Origin: Methyloprofundus sp.
Lineage (GTDB): Bacteria; Pseudomonadota; Gammaproteobacteria; Methylococcales; Methylomonadaceae
Direction of reading: 5' to 3'
Assembly (NCBI GenBank): GCA_016592635.1
Contig: AP023240.1
Span: 2,459,630-2,523,629, forward strand
DNA length: 64,000 nucleotides
Part shown: positions 46,006 to 54,233 of the stretch, piece by piece
Layout of the letters: each line of letters begins with the position of its first letter
Numbering within the stretch: the first letter of the stretch is position 1
The notes under the pieces: generated by a model
The model's input: the letters and a program-made list of their open reading frames with translations, nothing else
Databases searched by the model: none
Told to the model about the DNA's origin: nothing
Translations under genes and position numbers: made by a program

Positions 46006-46295
46006 AGGTATCCTCTATTGGATGTCTGAACATGTTCATCAGCTTGATGAATGGGATTTTATACAGCGTCATATCGATAAACTTCCTTTTAAATATGCTA
46101 CGAAAGTTATCAAGAAAAAGAGGAAAGAAATAAGTTTGCTGAAAGATTGAAACATCATGAGTAACAGATTAGAATCAAGGCAGTTACAAATATCTCTCTA
46201 AAAACCATAAAACCATGAAAAAATGTTACCGTATTGAATCTCAACAAAAACAATGAAGTAACACCTTTTGCATTACCCTTAAATGACATTATTCA
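46006..46295. other. Region upstream of hsdM, with a 42-codon frame
   Basis: This stretch should carry the hsd promoter (minus strand). On the plus strand a short frame from ATG 46022 to TGA 46150 encodes a charged, Lys-rich peptide (MSEHVHQLDEWDFIQRHIDK...). I cannot assign it to a family; it may be a fragment left by island formation. No other structure is visible. Confidence 0.35.
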
Positions 46296-46459
46296 GGTAA
46301 TACTGCTAATGATCTATTAAGTTTATTTTTAGCTAAAACGGCTAAAGATACTAGTTTAGATATAAATATTTCAGCCAAGAAAAGAAAATAACCTACTCAT
46401 AAATTTCAGAGATTATAGAAATGCTAATAGTACAACAAGATGCACCAGACTTTACATTA
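46296..46459 (+). repeat. Right direct repeat flanking the restriction-modification island (SPFH 3' stub + bcp 5' end)
   Basis: Here the last 30 or so codons of an SPFH gene are present as a stub that still reads in frame to its TAA at 46391 (TANDLLSLFLAKTAKDTSLD), followed by the spacer and the complete bcp start. It mirrors the left copy at 37195-37350, in which SPFH is complete and bcp is a stub. Confidence 0.88.
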
Positions 46460-46885
46460 AATGACGCTAACAGCAAGCAACACCAGCTTGCTGACTATAA
46501 AGGCCAATGGCTAATTGTTTATTTTTACCCGAAAGACAATACTCCAGGCTGTACTACTGAAGCCTGCACGCTGCGTGATGATAATACCGATTTTGAAAAA
46601 CTGAATGCAAAAATAGTGGGCATTAGTACTGATACCAGCAAAAGCCATTTGAAGTTTATTGAAAAGCAATCACTCCCCTTTACTTTGTTAGCAGATACCA
46701 CGGGGGAGGTTAGCAAGGCCTATGATGCTCTGTTCAAGCTGGGGCCACTTAAAGTCAGTAAACGCCATAGTTTTATTATTGACCCTACAGGTAAGATAGC
46801 GAAAATCTATCGTTCGGTATCTCCTGGTTTACATAGCCAAGAATTGTTAGTCGATTTACAACAGCTACAAAAAAACTTTAAGTAA
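46421..46885 (+). CDS. bcp: Thioredoxin-dependent peroxiredoxin (BCP/PrxQ)
   Basis: 154 residues. The active site YPKDNTPGCTTEACTLRDD has the peroxidatic and resolving cysteines five residues apart, typical of atypical two-Cys BCP/PrxQ. It reduces hydroperoxides in the cytoplasm. The gene now lies behind a diverged SPFH 3' stub; before island insertion it probably followed the SPFH gene directly. A palindromic repeat follows seven bases after the stop. Confidence 0.95.
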   Translation: MLIVQQDAPDFTLNDANSKQHQLADYKGQWLIVYFYPKDNTPGCTTEACTLRDDNTDFEKLNAKIVGISTDTSKSHLKFIEKQSLPFTLLADTTGEVSKAYDALFKLGPLKVSKRHSFIIDPTGKIAKIYRSVSPGLHSQELLVDLQQLQKNFK

Positions 46886-46891
46886 TTTTTA

Positions 46892-46950
46892 TGTAGGAGG
46901 GGCTTTTGGCCGCGACCAGCTTTATGTCGCGGCTAAAAGCCCCTCCTACA
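46892..46950. repeat. Palindromic repeat, GTAGGAGGGGCTTTTGGCCGCGA family
   Basis: Arms TGTAGGAGGGGCTTTTGGCC and GGCTAAAAGCCCCTCCTACA are inverted copies with an inner CGCGAC/GTCGCG stem. It fills the gap between convergent bcp and the tetR-type gene and could terminate both. The same family occurs at 62093-62151 and as a half copy at 5846-5871. Confidence 0.9.
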
Positions 46951-46955
46951 TTGCT

Positions 46956-47549
46956 CTATTTTTTAACAATGGTTGCCCAAGCAGAATTCCATGCGTCATT
47001 GTGATAATAATCCGCATTTTTCTTTAAAGAGCCCGTTAACACTTGTTTTAGGGTATTCTCAATAATGCCAAAGAAATGGCAATAGGCACGTTGCGGATCA
47101 AGTGCTTTAATTTCACCTGCTTTAATACCAATTTGTAATATTTTTAAGATTTTGGTAAAGGGCGGGGTTTCCATTATTGGCCGTTCATCAGGCAAAAATT
47201 CATTCACCCTAATAACTAGCAAGAACTGCATTACCTCAGGTGCTTGTTCAGCTAAAGTAAACCATAAATCTACAATTTCTCTTAATTGATCAGGTGATTT
47301 ACGGTTTCTACGCCGAATATCATCAATAGAGACACTTAAGCGATCAATAATCCATAAATAAACAGCACGAGCAATTTCTTGCTTATTTTTGAAATGTTTG
47401 TAAATTCCAGCACTATTTTTAACGCCAGATAATTCGGCTATTTCCGTTAATGATGTATTGAAATAGCCTTTCTCAGCGAATAATTTTAAAGCTGCGCCTA
47501 AAATATCATTACGCAGCTCTTCTTTATCTTTTATTATTTCCTGTTCCAT
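46956..47549 (-). CDS. TetR-family transcriptional regulator
   Basis: 197 residues. The N-terminal helix-turn-helix domain is clear (ILGAALKLFAEKGYFNTSLTEIAELSGVKNSAGIYKHFKNKQEIA), followed by an all-helical ligand and dimerisation domain. It probably represses nearby or distant genes in response to a small molecule. No obvious target gene is adjacent (pgsA starts on the same strand downstream). Confidence 0.92.
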   Translation of the reverse strand: MEQEIIKDKEELRNDILGAALKLFAEKGYFNTSLTEIAELSGVKNSAGIYKHFKNKQEIARAVYLWIIDRLSVSIDDIRRRNRKSPDQLREIVDLWFTLAEQAPEVMQFLLVIRVNEFLPDERPIMETPPFTKILKILQIGIKAGEIKALDPQRAYCHFFGIIENTLKQVLTGSLKKNADYYHNDAWNSAWATIVKK

Positions 47550-47654
47550 GTTGCCTTATTTAACTATTTATTCTTTTTATTAGGGATGGGAGCATAAGTT
47601 TATCCTGCCTGAACCCAGGCAAAACATTAACACTTACAACACCACAATATTTGT

Positions 47655-48215
47655 TTATTCGGCCATGGAAGTATACGCTGCTTTTAAATAACTCATCATT
47701 GACCATAGAGTTAAAATCGCCGCAATATACAACATGACCAAACCAAATAAATTCATTGATACACCTGCTAGCTCCTCTTTATATAACAAGCATGCTATTG
47801 CTAGCATCTGTGCAGTTGTTTTCCATTTTCCTATCTGTGAAACTTTCACAGTTGCTCGCTGACCTATTTCAGCCATCCATTCACGTAACGATGAAATTGT
47901 AATCTCTCTGCCAATAATAATGGCCGCTGGTAAAGTCATCCAAATATCAGACTGTGCTTCTACCAATAATACTAATACGATAGCCACCATAATTTTATCG
48001 GCAACTGGGTCTAAAAAAGCACCAAACTTGGTCTCCATTTGCATTTTTCTAGCCAAGTAACCATCCAACCAATCCGTTACCGCCGCTATAAAGAAAATAA
48101 AGGTAGTTGCTACATTAGCGTAGTCCCACGGCAAATAGAAAAAAACCACTAAAACAGGAATTAAGGCAACCCGTAATAAGGTTAATAATGTCGGTAAATT
48201 TATATTATCAATCAT
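47655..48215 (-). CDS. pgsA: CDP-diacylglycerol-glycerol-3-phosphate 3-phosphatidyltransferase
   Basis: 186 residues, four to five membrane helices. The CDP-alcohol phosphotransferase motif DWLDGYLARKMQMETKFGAFLDPVADK (D-x2-D-G-x2-A-R-x8-G-x3-D-x3-D) is intact. It makes phosphatidylglycerol phosphate at the inner membrane. It overlaps the uvrC end by eight bases, the classical uvrC-pgsA pair of gammaproteobacteria. Confidence 0.96.
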   Translation of the reverse strand: MIDNINLPTLLTLLRVALIPVLVVFFYLPWDYANVATTFIFFIAAVTDWLDGYLARKMQMETKFGAFLDPVADKIMVAIVLVLLVEAQSDIWMTLPAAIIIGREITISSLREWMAEIGQRATVKVSQIGKWKTTAQMLAIACLLYKEELAGVSMNLFGLVMLYIAAILTLWSMMSYLKAAYTSMAE

Positions 48216-50043
48216 CTTGATGATGGAAAGTATCGTATATTCGTTGTGCTAATTGTCGGCTAATTCCATCTACACTGCAAAGCGCATCCACACCCGCCCT
48301 CGCTATTCCTTGCATACCGCCAAACTGCTTTAATAAAATCTGTCGCCTTTTAGGCCCAAGTCCTGCTATTGCTTCCAACACTGATTCTTGCTTCGCTTTA
48401 GCTCTGCGCGCCCGATGCCCTGTAATGGCAAAGCGGTGCGCCTCATCTCTAATATACTGAATTAACAGCAAAGCACTAGCCCCTGAATTAATATCAATAG
48501 GTTGCTCTTGCCCCGGAAGAATCATCTTTTCCATACCTGCTTTTCGATCAGGTCCTTTGGAAACGCCGACTATCATAACATTATTTACACTTAATTCAGC
48601 TAAAGCCTTTTCAGCCACCCCAACTTGCCCCTTACCACCATCAATAAATAAAATATCAGGAGCCTGATGCTCACCCTTTATCAAACGTTTAAAACGGCGC
48701 GCAACCGCTTGATAAATAGCTGCATAATCATCTCCTGGGGTGATACCTTCAATATTAAAACGCCGATAAGCGGATTTCACCGGCCCTTCACGATCAAAAA
48801 CGACACATGAAGCGACCGTAAAATCTCCTTGGGTATGGCTAATATCAAAGCATTCCAAACGTGCAGGTACTTCCTGAGTTCCCAGTTCTTCTTGCAAACT
48901 TAAATAACGTGCATACATACCTTGCTTATCCGATAATTTGGTCTGTAAGGCGTTTTCAACATTTACTATCGCCATTTGCAACCACTTGGCACGGTCACTG
49001 CGCACATGCGGCGAAATAGTGACCGCATGTCCTGCATGACTGGCCAATACTGCAGTTAATAACTCGATTTCTTCCGGCGTATGACTGACAATAAGCTCAA
49101 ATGGAATATTTTTATCTAGATAATATTGTGGAATAAAGGCCTGCAAAATATTTTCAGGGCTATAGTCAGCACTTATTTTAGGGAAAAAAGTTTTATTGCC
49201 TAAATTCTGACCGTTACGGATAAAAAAGATTTGCACACAGGCAACACCTGCCTTACTCGCACACGCCACAATATCCACATCACCACGTTCACCACTGACG
49301 TAGTTTTTCTCTAAAATAGTACGTAATTGACTAATCTGATCCCTTACCACCGCAGCTTGTTCAAATTCCAAGTTAGTTGCCAAAGCATCCATATCAGCAA
49401 TCAGTTTATCAATCAATAAGCTACCCTTGCCATCTAAAAATAGTATCGTATTGTCAACATCAAGCGCATATTTTTCCTGACTGATCAACCCCACACAAGG
49501 TGCAGTACAACGCTCTATTTGATACTGTAAGCAAGGTCTGGAACGATTTTTATAATAGGAATCTTCGCACTGCCTAATGGGGAAAATTCGCTGTAATAGC
49601 TTTAAAGTCTCACGTACTGCACCTGCACTAGGATATGGCCCGTAATATTTACCTTTTTTCTTTTTGGCACCTCGGTGCGCCGTTATCTGTGGGAAATTTT
49701 GTTCACTAGAAATAAAAATATAAGGATAGGATTTATCATCACGCAGACAAATATTGTAACGTGGCTTGTGTTTTTTAATCAGCTGACATTCTAATAATAG
49801 AGCCTCACCTTCAGTATGGGTAACCATCACTTCAATACGCACAATTTTAGCCACCATCACCTGCTGTTTTGGTGAGGCAGTGCCTTTTCTAAAATAACTG
49901 GAGACTCTATTCTTTAGATTTTTAGCTTTACCGATATAAACAATAACGTCTTTATCGTTAAACATTTTATAAATACCTGGTAAACGCGTCAGGTGCTTTA
50001 AAAAATCTTCAATATCAAATTTTGCTGACTCTACGTCGCTCAC
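48208..50043 (-). CDS. uvrC: Excinuclease ABC subunit C
   Basis: 611 residues. N-terminal GIY-YIG nuclease (LPGIYKMFNDKDVIVYIGKAKNL), the cysteine-bearing middle region, a UVR motif (LEFEQAAVVRDQISQLRTIL), the RNase H-like 5'-incising domain (ECFDISHTQGDFTVASCVVF) and C-terminal helix-hairpin-helix (IAGLGPKRRQILLKQFG). It makes both incisions in UvrABC nucleotide excision repair. pgsA follows with an overlap. Confidence 0.97.
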   Translation of the reverse strand: MSDVESAKFDIEDFLKHLTRLPGIYKMFNDKDVIVYIGKAKNLKNRVSSYFRKGTASPKQQVMVAKIVRIEVMVTHTEGEALLLECQLIKKHKPRYNICLRDDKSYPYIFISSEQNFPQITAHRGAKKKKGKYYGPYPSAGAVRETLKLLQRIFPIRQCEDSYYKNRSRPCLQYQIERCTAPCVGLISQEKYALDVDNTILFLDGKGSLLIDKLIADMDALATNLEFEQAAVVRDQISQLRTILEKNYVSGERGDVDIVACASKAGVACVQIFFIRNGQNLGNKTFFPKISADYSPENILQAFIPQYYLDKNIPFELIVSHTPEEIELLTAVLASHAGHAVTISPHVRSDRAKWLQMAIVNVENALQTKLSDKQGMYARYLSLQEELGTQEVPARLECFDISHTQGDFTVASCVVFDREGPVKSAYRRFNIEGITPGDDYAAIYQAVARRFKRLIKGEHQAPDILFIDGGKGQVGVAEKALAELSVNNVMIVGVSKGPDRKAGMEKMILPGQEQPIDINSGASALLLIQYIRDEAHRFAITGHRARRAKAKQESVLEAIAGLGPKRRQILLKQFGGMQGIARAGVDALCSVDGISRQLAQRIYDTFHHQDD

Positions 50044-50052
50044 TCCCTTATT

Positions 50053-50472
50053 TTAATTCCACGGATTATGTAACTTTGTTTCAAATAATTTAAAATCATC
50101 AGTATTACGAGTAATTAATATAAGATCACCGTGTATTGCTGATGCTGCAATTAATGTATCCATGATAGGTCGCGTTAATCCTTTTTTACTAAAAATTCCT
50201 AATAATTCTCCCCATTGGCGTGCTAATTGGGTATCAACAGGAATGATCTTGCCTTCAAACCACGGTAACAAAGTATCATCTAGCCATCGAGTCAAGTTTT
50301 GTTGATAGTCAGGGTCGTTAAGTTGACTGATACCTTTTTGAATTTCGCAAATACTTACACTACTAATATATAAAAATTGCTCATCAATATGACTCAGCCA
50401 GTTGGTAACACCACTATTTGGTTGCGGTTTTCTAAGCTCGGATAAAAAGCAGGTATCCAATAAATAATTCAT
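50053..50472 (-). CDS. vapC: VapC-type PIN-domain toxin
   Basis: 139 residues. PIN-domain acidic residues are in YLLDTCFLSELRKP, VSICEIQKGISQL, RPIMDTLIAASA and ITRNTDDF, so the ribonuclease site looks complete. It overlaps its antitoxin gene by four bases. VapC toxins cut tRNA or rRNA and stop translation. The pair lies between uvrC and the rpoZ operon, a position where mobile TA modules are often found. Confidence 0.92.
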   Translation of the reverse strand: MNYLLDTCFLSELRKPQPNSGVTNWLSHIDEQFLYISSVSICEIQKGISQLNDPDYQQNLTRWLDDTLLPWFEGKIIPVDTQLARQWGELLGIFSKKGLTRPIMDTLIAASAIHGDLILITRNTDDFKLFETKLHNPWN

Positions 50473-50717
50473 AACTCAATATCTCGCCCAGTATCTTTTG
50501 AACGGGAAATATCCAGCTCAATTTTTGCCCACGGTGAATTTTGCATTACATTGAGCAATGAGGTTTTATTTTTTTTAGGATATAGCTTGTGATAATCCTC
50601 TATAGAAATAATAGCGACCGCCTCTTTGCTATGCAAGGTAATAATTTGTGGTTCTTTTCGTGCATACTGCACTACCTGACTAAATTTATTTTTTGCTTCT
50701 TGTAATTGCCATTGCAT
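50469..50717 (-). CDS. Phd/YefM-type antitoxin
   Basis: 82 residues. The N-terminal Phd/YefM DNA-binding fold (WQLQEAKNKFSQVVQYA; KEPQIITLHSKEAVAIISIEDYHKL) is followed by a toxin-binding tail (ISRSKDTGRDIEL). It neutralises the VapC toxin and represses the operon with it. The promoter region upstream holds CTAGACTGTCTAG (50737-50749), a short palindrome that is a candidate autoregulatory operator. Confidence 0.9.
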   Translation of the reverse strand: MQWQLQEAKNKFSQVVQYARKEPQIITLHSKEAVAIISIEDYHKLYPKKNKTSLLNVMQNSPWAKIELDISRSKDTGRDIEL

Positions 50718-50736
50718 GAATATCCTCCAATAAAGC

Positions 50737-50749
50737 TAGACTGTCTAGA
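50737..50749. promoter_or_regulatory. Candidate operator palindrome upstream of the toxin-antitoxin genes
   Basis: CTAGACTGTCTAG is a 13-base palindrome centred on a single base, about 20 bases before the antitoxin start. TA antitoxins of the Phd/YefM type bind such small palindromes near their promoters. Binding is inferred. Confidence 0.45.
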
Positions 50750-50771
50750 TATTTTAGAGAATTATTTTTTA

Positions 50772-50942
50772 TATGCAATTTTTTTCGCTGATAAAATAAA
50801 GCAACCTGCTCCACCTCACTTTATTAACTTAGCTGACCCAAAAGCAATGGCAAGCACTTTAAATGATTTTTTTGGAGGTGAACTCGATGAAGTGGCGATG
50901 ATTAAAGCAGTTGACCCACAACTAAGACGGCAAGGATCTTAA
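50772..50942 (+). pseudogene. Possible 3' remnant of an unidentified gene
   Basis: A plus-strand frame runs to TAA at 50942, and a strong terminator follows 20 bases later. The readable part (about QPAPPHFINLADPKAM onward, ending KAVDPQLRRQG) looks like real protein, but nothing before about 50770 fits. The upstream part is AT-rich and overlaps the antitoxin promoter. It may be the tail of a gene displaced when the TA module arrived. A very short gene from ATG 50848 is the alternative. Confidence 0.35.
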
Positions 50943-50961
50943 GCTTTCCAGTCTTTATATG

Positions 50962-51005
50962 ACTTATGTAAAAAAGCCTTTTTACATAAGTAAAAGGCTT
51001 TTTTT
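50962..51005 (+). terminator. Interleaved hairpins ending in a T-run, upstream of rpoZ
   Basis: The terminator stem AAAAAGCCTTTT (50971-50982) pairs with AAAAGGCTTTTT (50992-51003) and ends in seven T. Its loop, TACATAAGT, is an exact complement of ACTTATGTA just upstream (50962-50970). The second stem would enclose the left arm of the terminator. The two folds therefore interleave and should exclude each other or form a pseudoknot. Confidence 0.7.
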
Positions 51006-51177
51006 GCTGCCTTAGTGCCCTATAACAAACGTAGAATCAAGCTGCAAATTTCAATTTTTTGAAGCTATGTTTAGCAAAATACTTATTACTATATAAATAG
51101 TCTCCCTTATAATGTAAAATTCTCTTATAATAGTCGGTCATTTAAAATTCATTAGAATCCATAAAAAGGTTTATAAA

Positions 51178-51423
51178 ATGGCACGAGTTACCGTCGACGA
51201 TTGTTTAGAAAATGTTGAAAATCGCTTTGAATTAGTTTTATTAGCGTCAAAAAGAGCACGTCAACTAGAAAAAGGCGCAGAAGAGTTTCTGCCACGTGGT
51301 AAAGATAAAGTTACTGTTTTAGCACTACGTGAAATTGCAGAAGGTTTTGTAACGCCTGAAAATATCGACGCACTGCACCAAGTCGGCGAATCTGCGGCTC
51401 CTTCAATTGCAACTTTAAGCTAA
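51178..51423 (+). CDS. rpoZ: RNA polymerase omega subunit
   Basis: 81 residues with the omega signature [30 protein letters not shown]. It stabilises the beta' subunit and is needed for the ppGpp response. spoT begins four bases after its stop. A TATAAT at 51126-51131 is a possible -10 element; no good -35 is seen. gmk, usually upstream of rpoZ, is absent here; the TA module and a remnant occupy that place. Confidence 0.96.
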   Translation: MARVTVDDCLENVENRFELVLLASKRARQLEKGAEEFLPRGKDKVTVLALREIAEGFVTPENIDALHQVGESAAPSIATLS

Positions 51424-51427
51424 ACCC

Positions 51428-53599
51428 ATGAGTGCTCAGGGTACAATTGATCCACCGATAAGTCCTGAGCAACTTTTGCTGGATCAGCTGCATACCATAT
51501 CTAGTGATTACTTAGATCAGCAGCATCTGGAAAAACTATTTCAAGCCTATCAATTTGGTGCCAAACACCATAAAGGCCAATTAAGAAAAAGTGGTGAAGC
51601 ATTTATTTGTCACCCACTTGCAGTCGCAATTTCCTTGGCTAAAATGCGCATGGATGTTAATGGCATTACCGCAGCAATATTGCATGATGTCATCGAAGAT
51701 ACCGAGGTCACTAAAGAGACTATCATTGAGCTCTTTGGTGAAGAAGTCGCTGACTTGGTTGATGGTGTCACCAAATTAACCAAGTTAGATAACAAAACGC
51801 AGGCCGAAGCACAAGCAGAAAATGTACGTAAAATGTGCTTGGCGATGGCTAAAGACCTGCGCGTTATTATGGTCAAGCTTGCTGACCGCTTGCATAATAT
51901 GCAAACACTTGGCGTGATGCGTCCTGATAAAAAACGCCGTATTGCGAAAGAAACCTTAGATATTTATACGCCTATTGCCAACCGTTTGGGCATGAATAAT
52001 ATCCGGCATCAATTAGAATCTCTATGCTTCGAAGCGATTCACCCTATGCGGCATCGCATTTTAAAAAATGCGGTCAAAAAAGCACGTGGCAATCGCAAAG
52101 AAATTATTGAGACCATTACTAACTCAATTAAAACTCGCCTGCATCAAGCGAACGTTATTTGTGATGTTGAGGGACGCGAAAAATACCTCTACAGCATTTA
52201 TAAAAAAATGCAGAATAAAAAGCTGACATTTTCTGATATTTACGATGTCTATGCTTTTCGAATTTTTTGTGCTGATGTTGATACCTGTTACCGCGTGCTA
52301 GGTATTGTGCATAACTTGTTCAAGCCTGTTCCTGGTAAATTTAAAGACTATATCGCTTTACCCAAAGCAAATGGCTACCAATCATTGCATACCATATTAA
52401 TAGGTCCATTTGGTGTGCCTGTGGAAATTCAAATCCGTACTCACCAAATGCATCGCATGTCTGAATCAGGTATTGCTGCACATTGGCTGTACAAATCCGA
52501 AGAGGATGAAGAGCACTCAGTCTCTAAAAATCGCGCTGCTGAATGGGTACGTGATTTACTAGAAATGCAGAAAAGCACGGGCAACTCGCTTGAGTTTATC
52601 GAAAACCTAAAAGTGGATCTATTTCCACAAGAAGTATTCGTTTTTACCCCACAAGGCAACATCATTAAGCTACCACACAATGCCAGTGTGGTTGACTTTG
52701 CTTATGCGGTACACACTGACATTGGCAACTCTTGTGTTTCAGCGCGTATCGATAAACGCTTGGTGCCGCTACAAACACAAGTCGAAAATGGTGTTACCGT
52801 CGAAGTGATTACTGCCTCATGGGCAAGGCCTAATCCGCTCTGGCTTAATTATGTCACCACAGCCAAAGCACGCGCTGGCATTCGTACTTATCTTAAGCAT
52901 TTCAAACAACAGGAAGCCATCAACTTAGGCCGCCGTTTACTCGAAAAAGAGCTGTTAGATATAGGTAAAAGCTTTGCTGATATAAGCGAACAGATGTTCG
53001 AGCAGCTACTAAAAACACTTAGCCTCAAGACCCAAGATGAGCTATTCGGGGAAATTGGCTTAGGTGACAAAATGCCTTTCTTAATTGCCAAGCACTTAGT
53101 GCAAGATGACATCAGTGCTGCCATTAAGCTAGATGATTCAGAATCTCGCAAGGAAACACCCTTAATCATCAAAGGTACGGAAGGCATGGTTATCAATTTA
53201 GCCAAGTGTTGCCGCCCGATTCCAGGTGATCACATTATTGGCTACTTCAACCCTGGCAAAGGTATTGTGGTGCATAACCATGAATGTAAAAACTGCTCAG
53301 ATGAACGCAAGAAATCAACTGAATGGTTAGATGTTGAATGGAGTCAGGAAGTGACAGGCGTTTACTCTGCTGAAATACGCATAGAATTACTCAATCAACC
53401 AGGCACCTTGGCAACCATTGCCTCTACCATTTCTAAAATGGGCTCTAATATTGAAAATGTTAGTATTATCAGTCAAGACCCACGCGTATCAGTTGATGTT
53501 ATTACGTTAACAGTCAAAGATAGGGTACACTTAGCCAATATTATGCGGCAACTGAAAAAGCTATTTATTATTTTAAAAATTACCCGAACAAAACAATAA
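51428..53599 (+). CDS. spoT: Bifunctional (p)ppGpp synthetase/hydrolase
   Basis: 723 residues. HD hydrolase domain (ICHPLAVAISLAKMRMD, AILHDVIEDT, KLADRLHNMQTLG), synthetase domain (KKMQNKKLTFSDIYDVYAFRI; KDYIALPKANGYQSLHT), TGS domain (VFVFTPQGNIIKLPHNASVVDFAYAVHTDIG), a helical/zinc-finger segment with CCRPIPGD and a C-terminal ACT domain. Both catalytic centres look intact. It controls the stringent response and is co-transcribed with rpoZ. Confidence 0.97.
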   Translation: MSAQGTIDPPISPEQLLLDQLHTISSDYLDQQHLEKLFQAYQFGAKHHKGQLRKSGEAFICHPLAVAISLAKMRMDVNGITAAILHDVIEDTEVTKETIIELFGEEVADLVDGVTKLTKLDNKTQAEAQAENVRKMCLAMAKDLRVIMVKLADRLHNMQTLGVMRPDKKRRIAKETLDIYTPIANRLGMNNIRHQLESLCFEAIHPMRHRILKNAVKKARGNRKEIIETITNSIKTRLHQANVICDVEGREKYLYSIYKKMQNKKLTFSDIYDVYAFRIFCADVDTCYRVLGIVHNLFKPVPGKFKDYIALPKANGYQSLHTILIGPFGVPVEIQIRTHQMHRMSESGIAAHWLYKSEEDEEHSVSKNRAAEWVRDLLEMQKSTGNSLEFIENLKVDLFPQEVFVFTPQGNIIKLPHNASVVDFAYAVHTDIGNSCVSARIDKRLVPLQTQVENGVTVEVITASWARPNPLWLNYVTTAKARAGIRTYLKHFKQQEAINLGRRLLEKELLDIGKSFADISEQMFEQLLKTLSLKTQDELFGEIGLGDKMPFLIAKHLVQDDISAAIKLDDSESRKETPLIIKGTEGMVINLAKCCRPIPGDHIIGYFNPGKGIVVHNHECKNCSDERKKSTEWLDVEWSQEVTGVYSAEIRIELLNQPGTLATIASTISKMGSNIENVSIISQDPRVSVDVITLTVKDRVHLANIMRQLKKLFIILKITRTKQ

Positions 53600-53608
53600 G
53601 GTCTTATC

Positions 53609-54007
53609 ATGCATAAAGAAATCATCCAAACCGATGCAGCACCCCAAGCGATTGGCACTTATTCTCAAGCGGTTAAAGTAAATACTACCGTTTATTTATC
53701 AGGCCAAATTCCATTAGTCCCTGATACTATGGAAATTTTGGAAGGCGATATTAGTGCACACATTACCCAAGTCTTTGAAAATTTACGGGCTGTTGCGCAA
53801 GCAGCTGGCGGCGATTTAGCTGATATTGTTAAGCTGAATGTCTTTTTAACAGATTTATCGCACTTCCCCATTGTTAATGAAATCATGGGTACTTATTTTA
53901 ACCAGCCCTATCCAGCTCGTGCTGCAGTAGGTGTTGCGGCCCTACCAAAAGGGGTTGGTGTGGAAATGGATGCCATTATGGAATTGAGACAACCTGAGTA
54001 TCATTAA
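53609..54007 (+). CDS. ridA: Enamine/imine deaminase RidA
   Basis: 132 residues of the RidA/YjgF family. The substrate-binding Arg lies in [23 protein letters not shown] and the N-terminal [10 protein letters not shown] loop is typical. It hydrolyses reactive 2-aminoacrylate and related imines in the cytoplasm. The gene starts nine bases after spoT, and recG follows after a palindromic repeat, a common gammaproteobacterial order. Confidence 0.95.
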   Translation: MHKEIIQTDAAPQAIGTYSQAVKVNTTVYLSGQIPLVPDTMEILEGDISAHITQVFENLRAVAQAAGGDLADIVKLNVFLTDLSHFPIVNEIMGTYFNQPYPARAAVGVAALPKGVGVEMDAIMELRQPEYH

Positions 54008-54065
54008 GCACAAAACGCATACTATTAAGTTAAGCAGCTATATTCATAAAGTTACTTACTTACCC

Positions 54066-54187
54066 TGTAGGCTGGGTTAGATTAGTAAGCAAAGCGCAAC
54101 TAACGTAACCCAGCATTTCCACATATACAGAGCTTTGCTGGGTTACTTTTTTATTGCTTTGCAAAAAAAATCTAACCCAGCCTGCAA
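54066..54187. repeat. Palindromic repeat, GTAGGCTGGGTTA family, between ridA and recG
   Basis: Outer arms TGTAGGCTGGGTTAGATT and AATCTAACCCAGCCTGCA are inverted copies; inner TAACCCAGCA and TGCTGGGTTA form another stem. The 122-bp unit takes up most of the ridA-recG gap. Confidence 0.85.
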
Positions 54188-54233
54188 GACTGCTAACTTA
54201 AATCGGGACAAGTATTAAATCTAAAGACTCATC

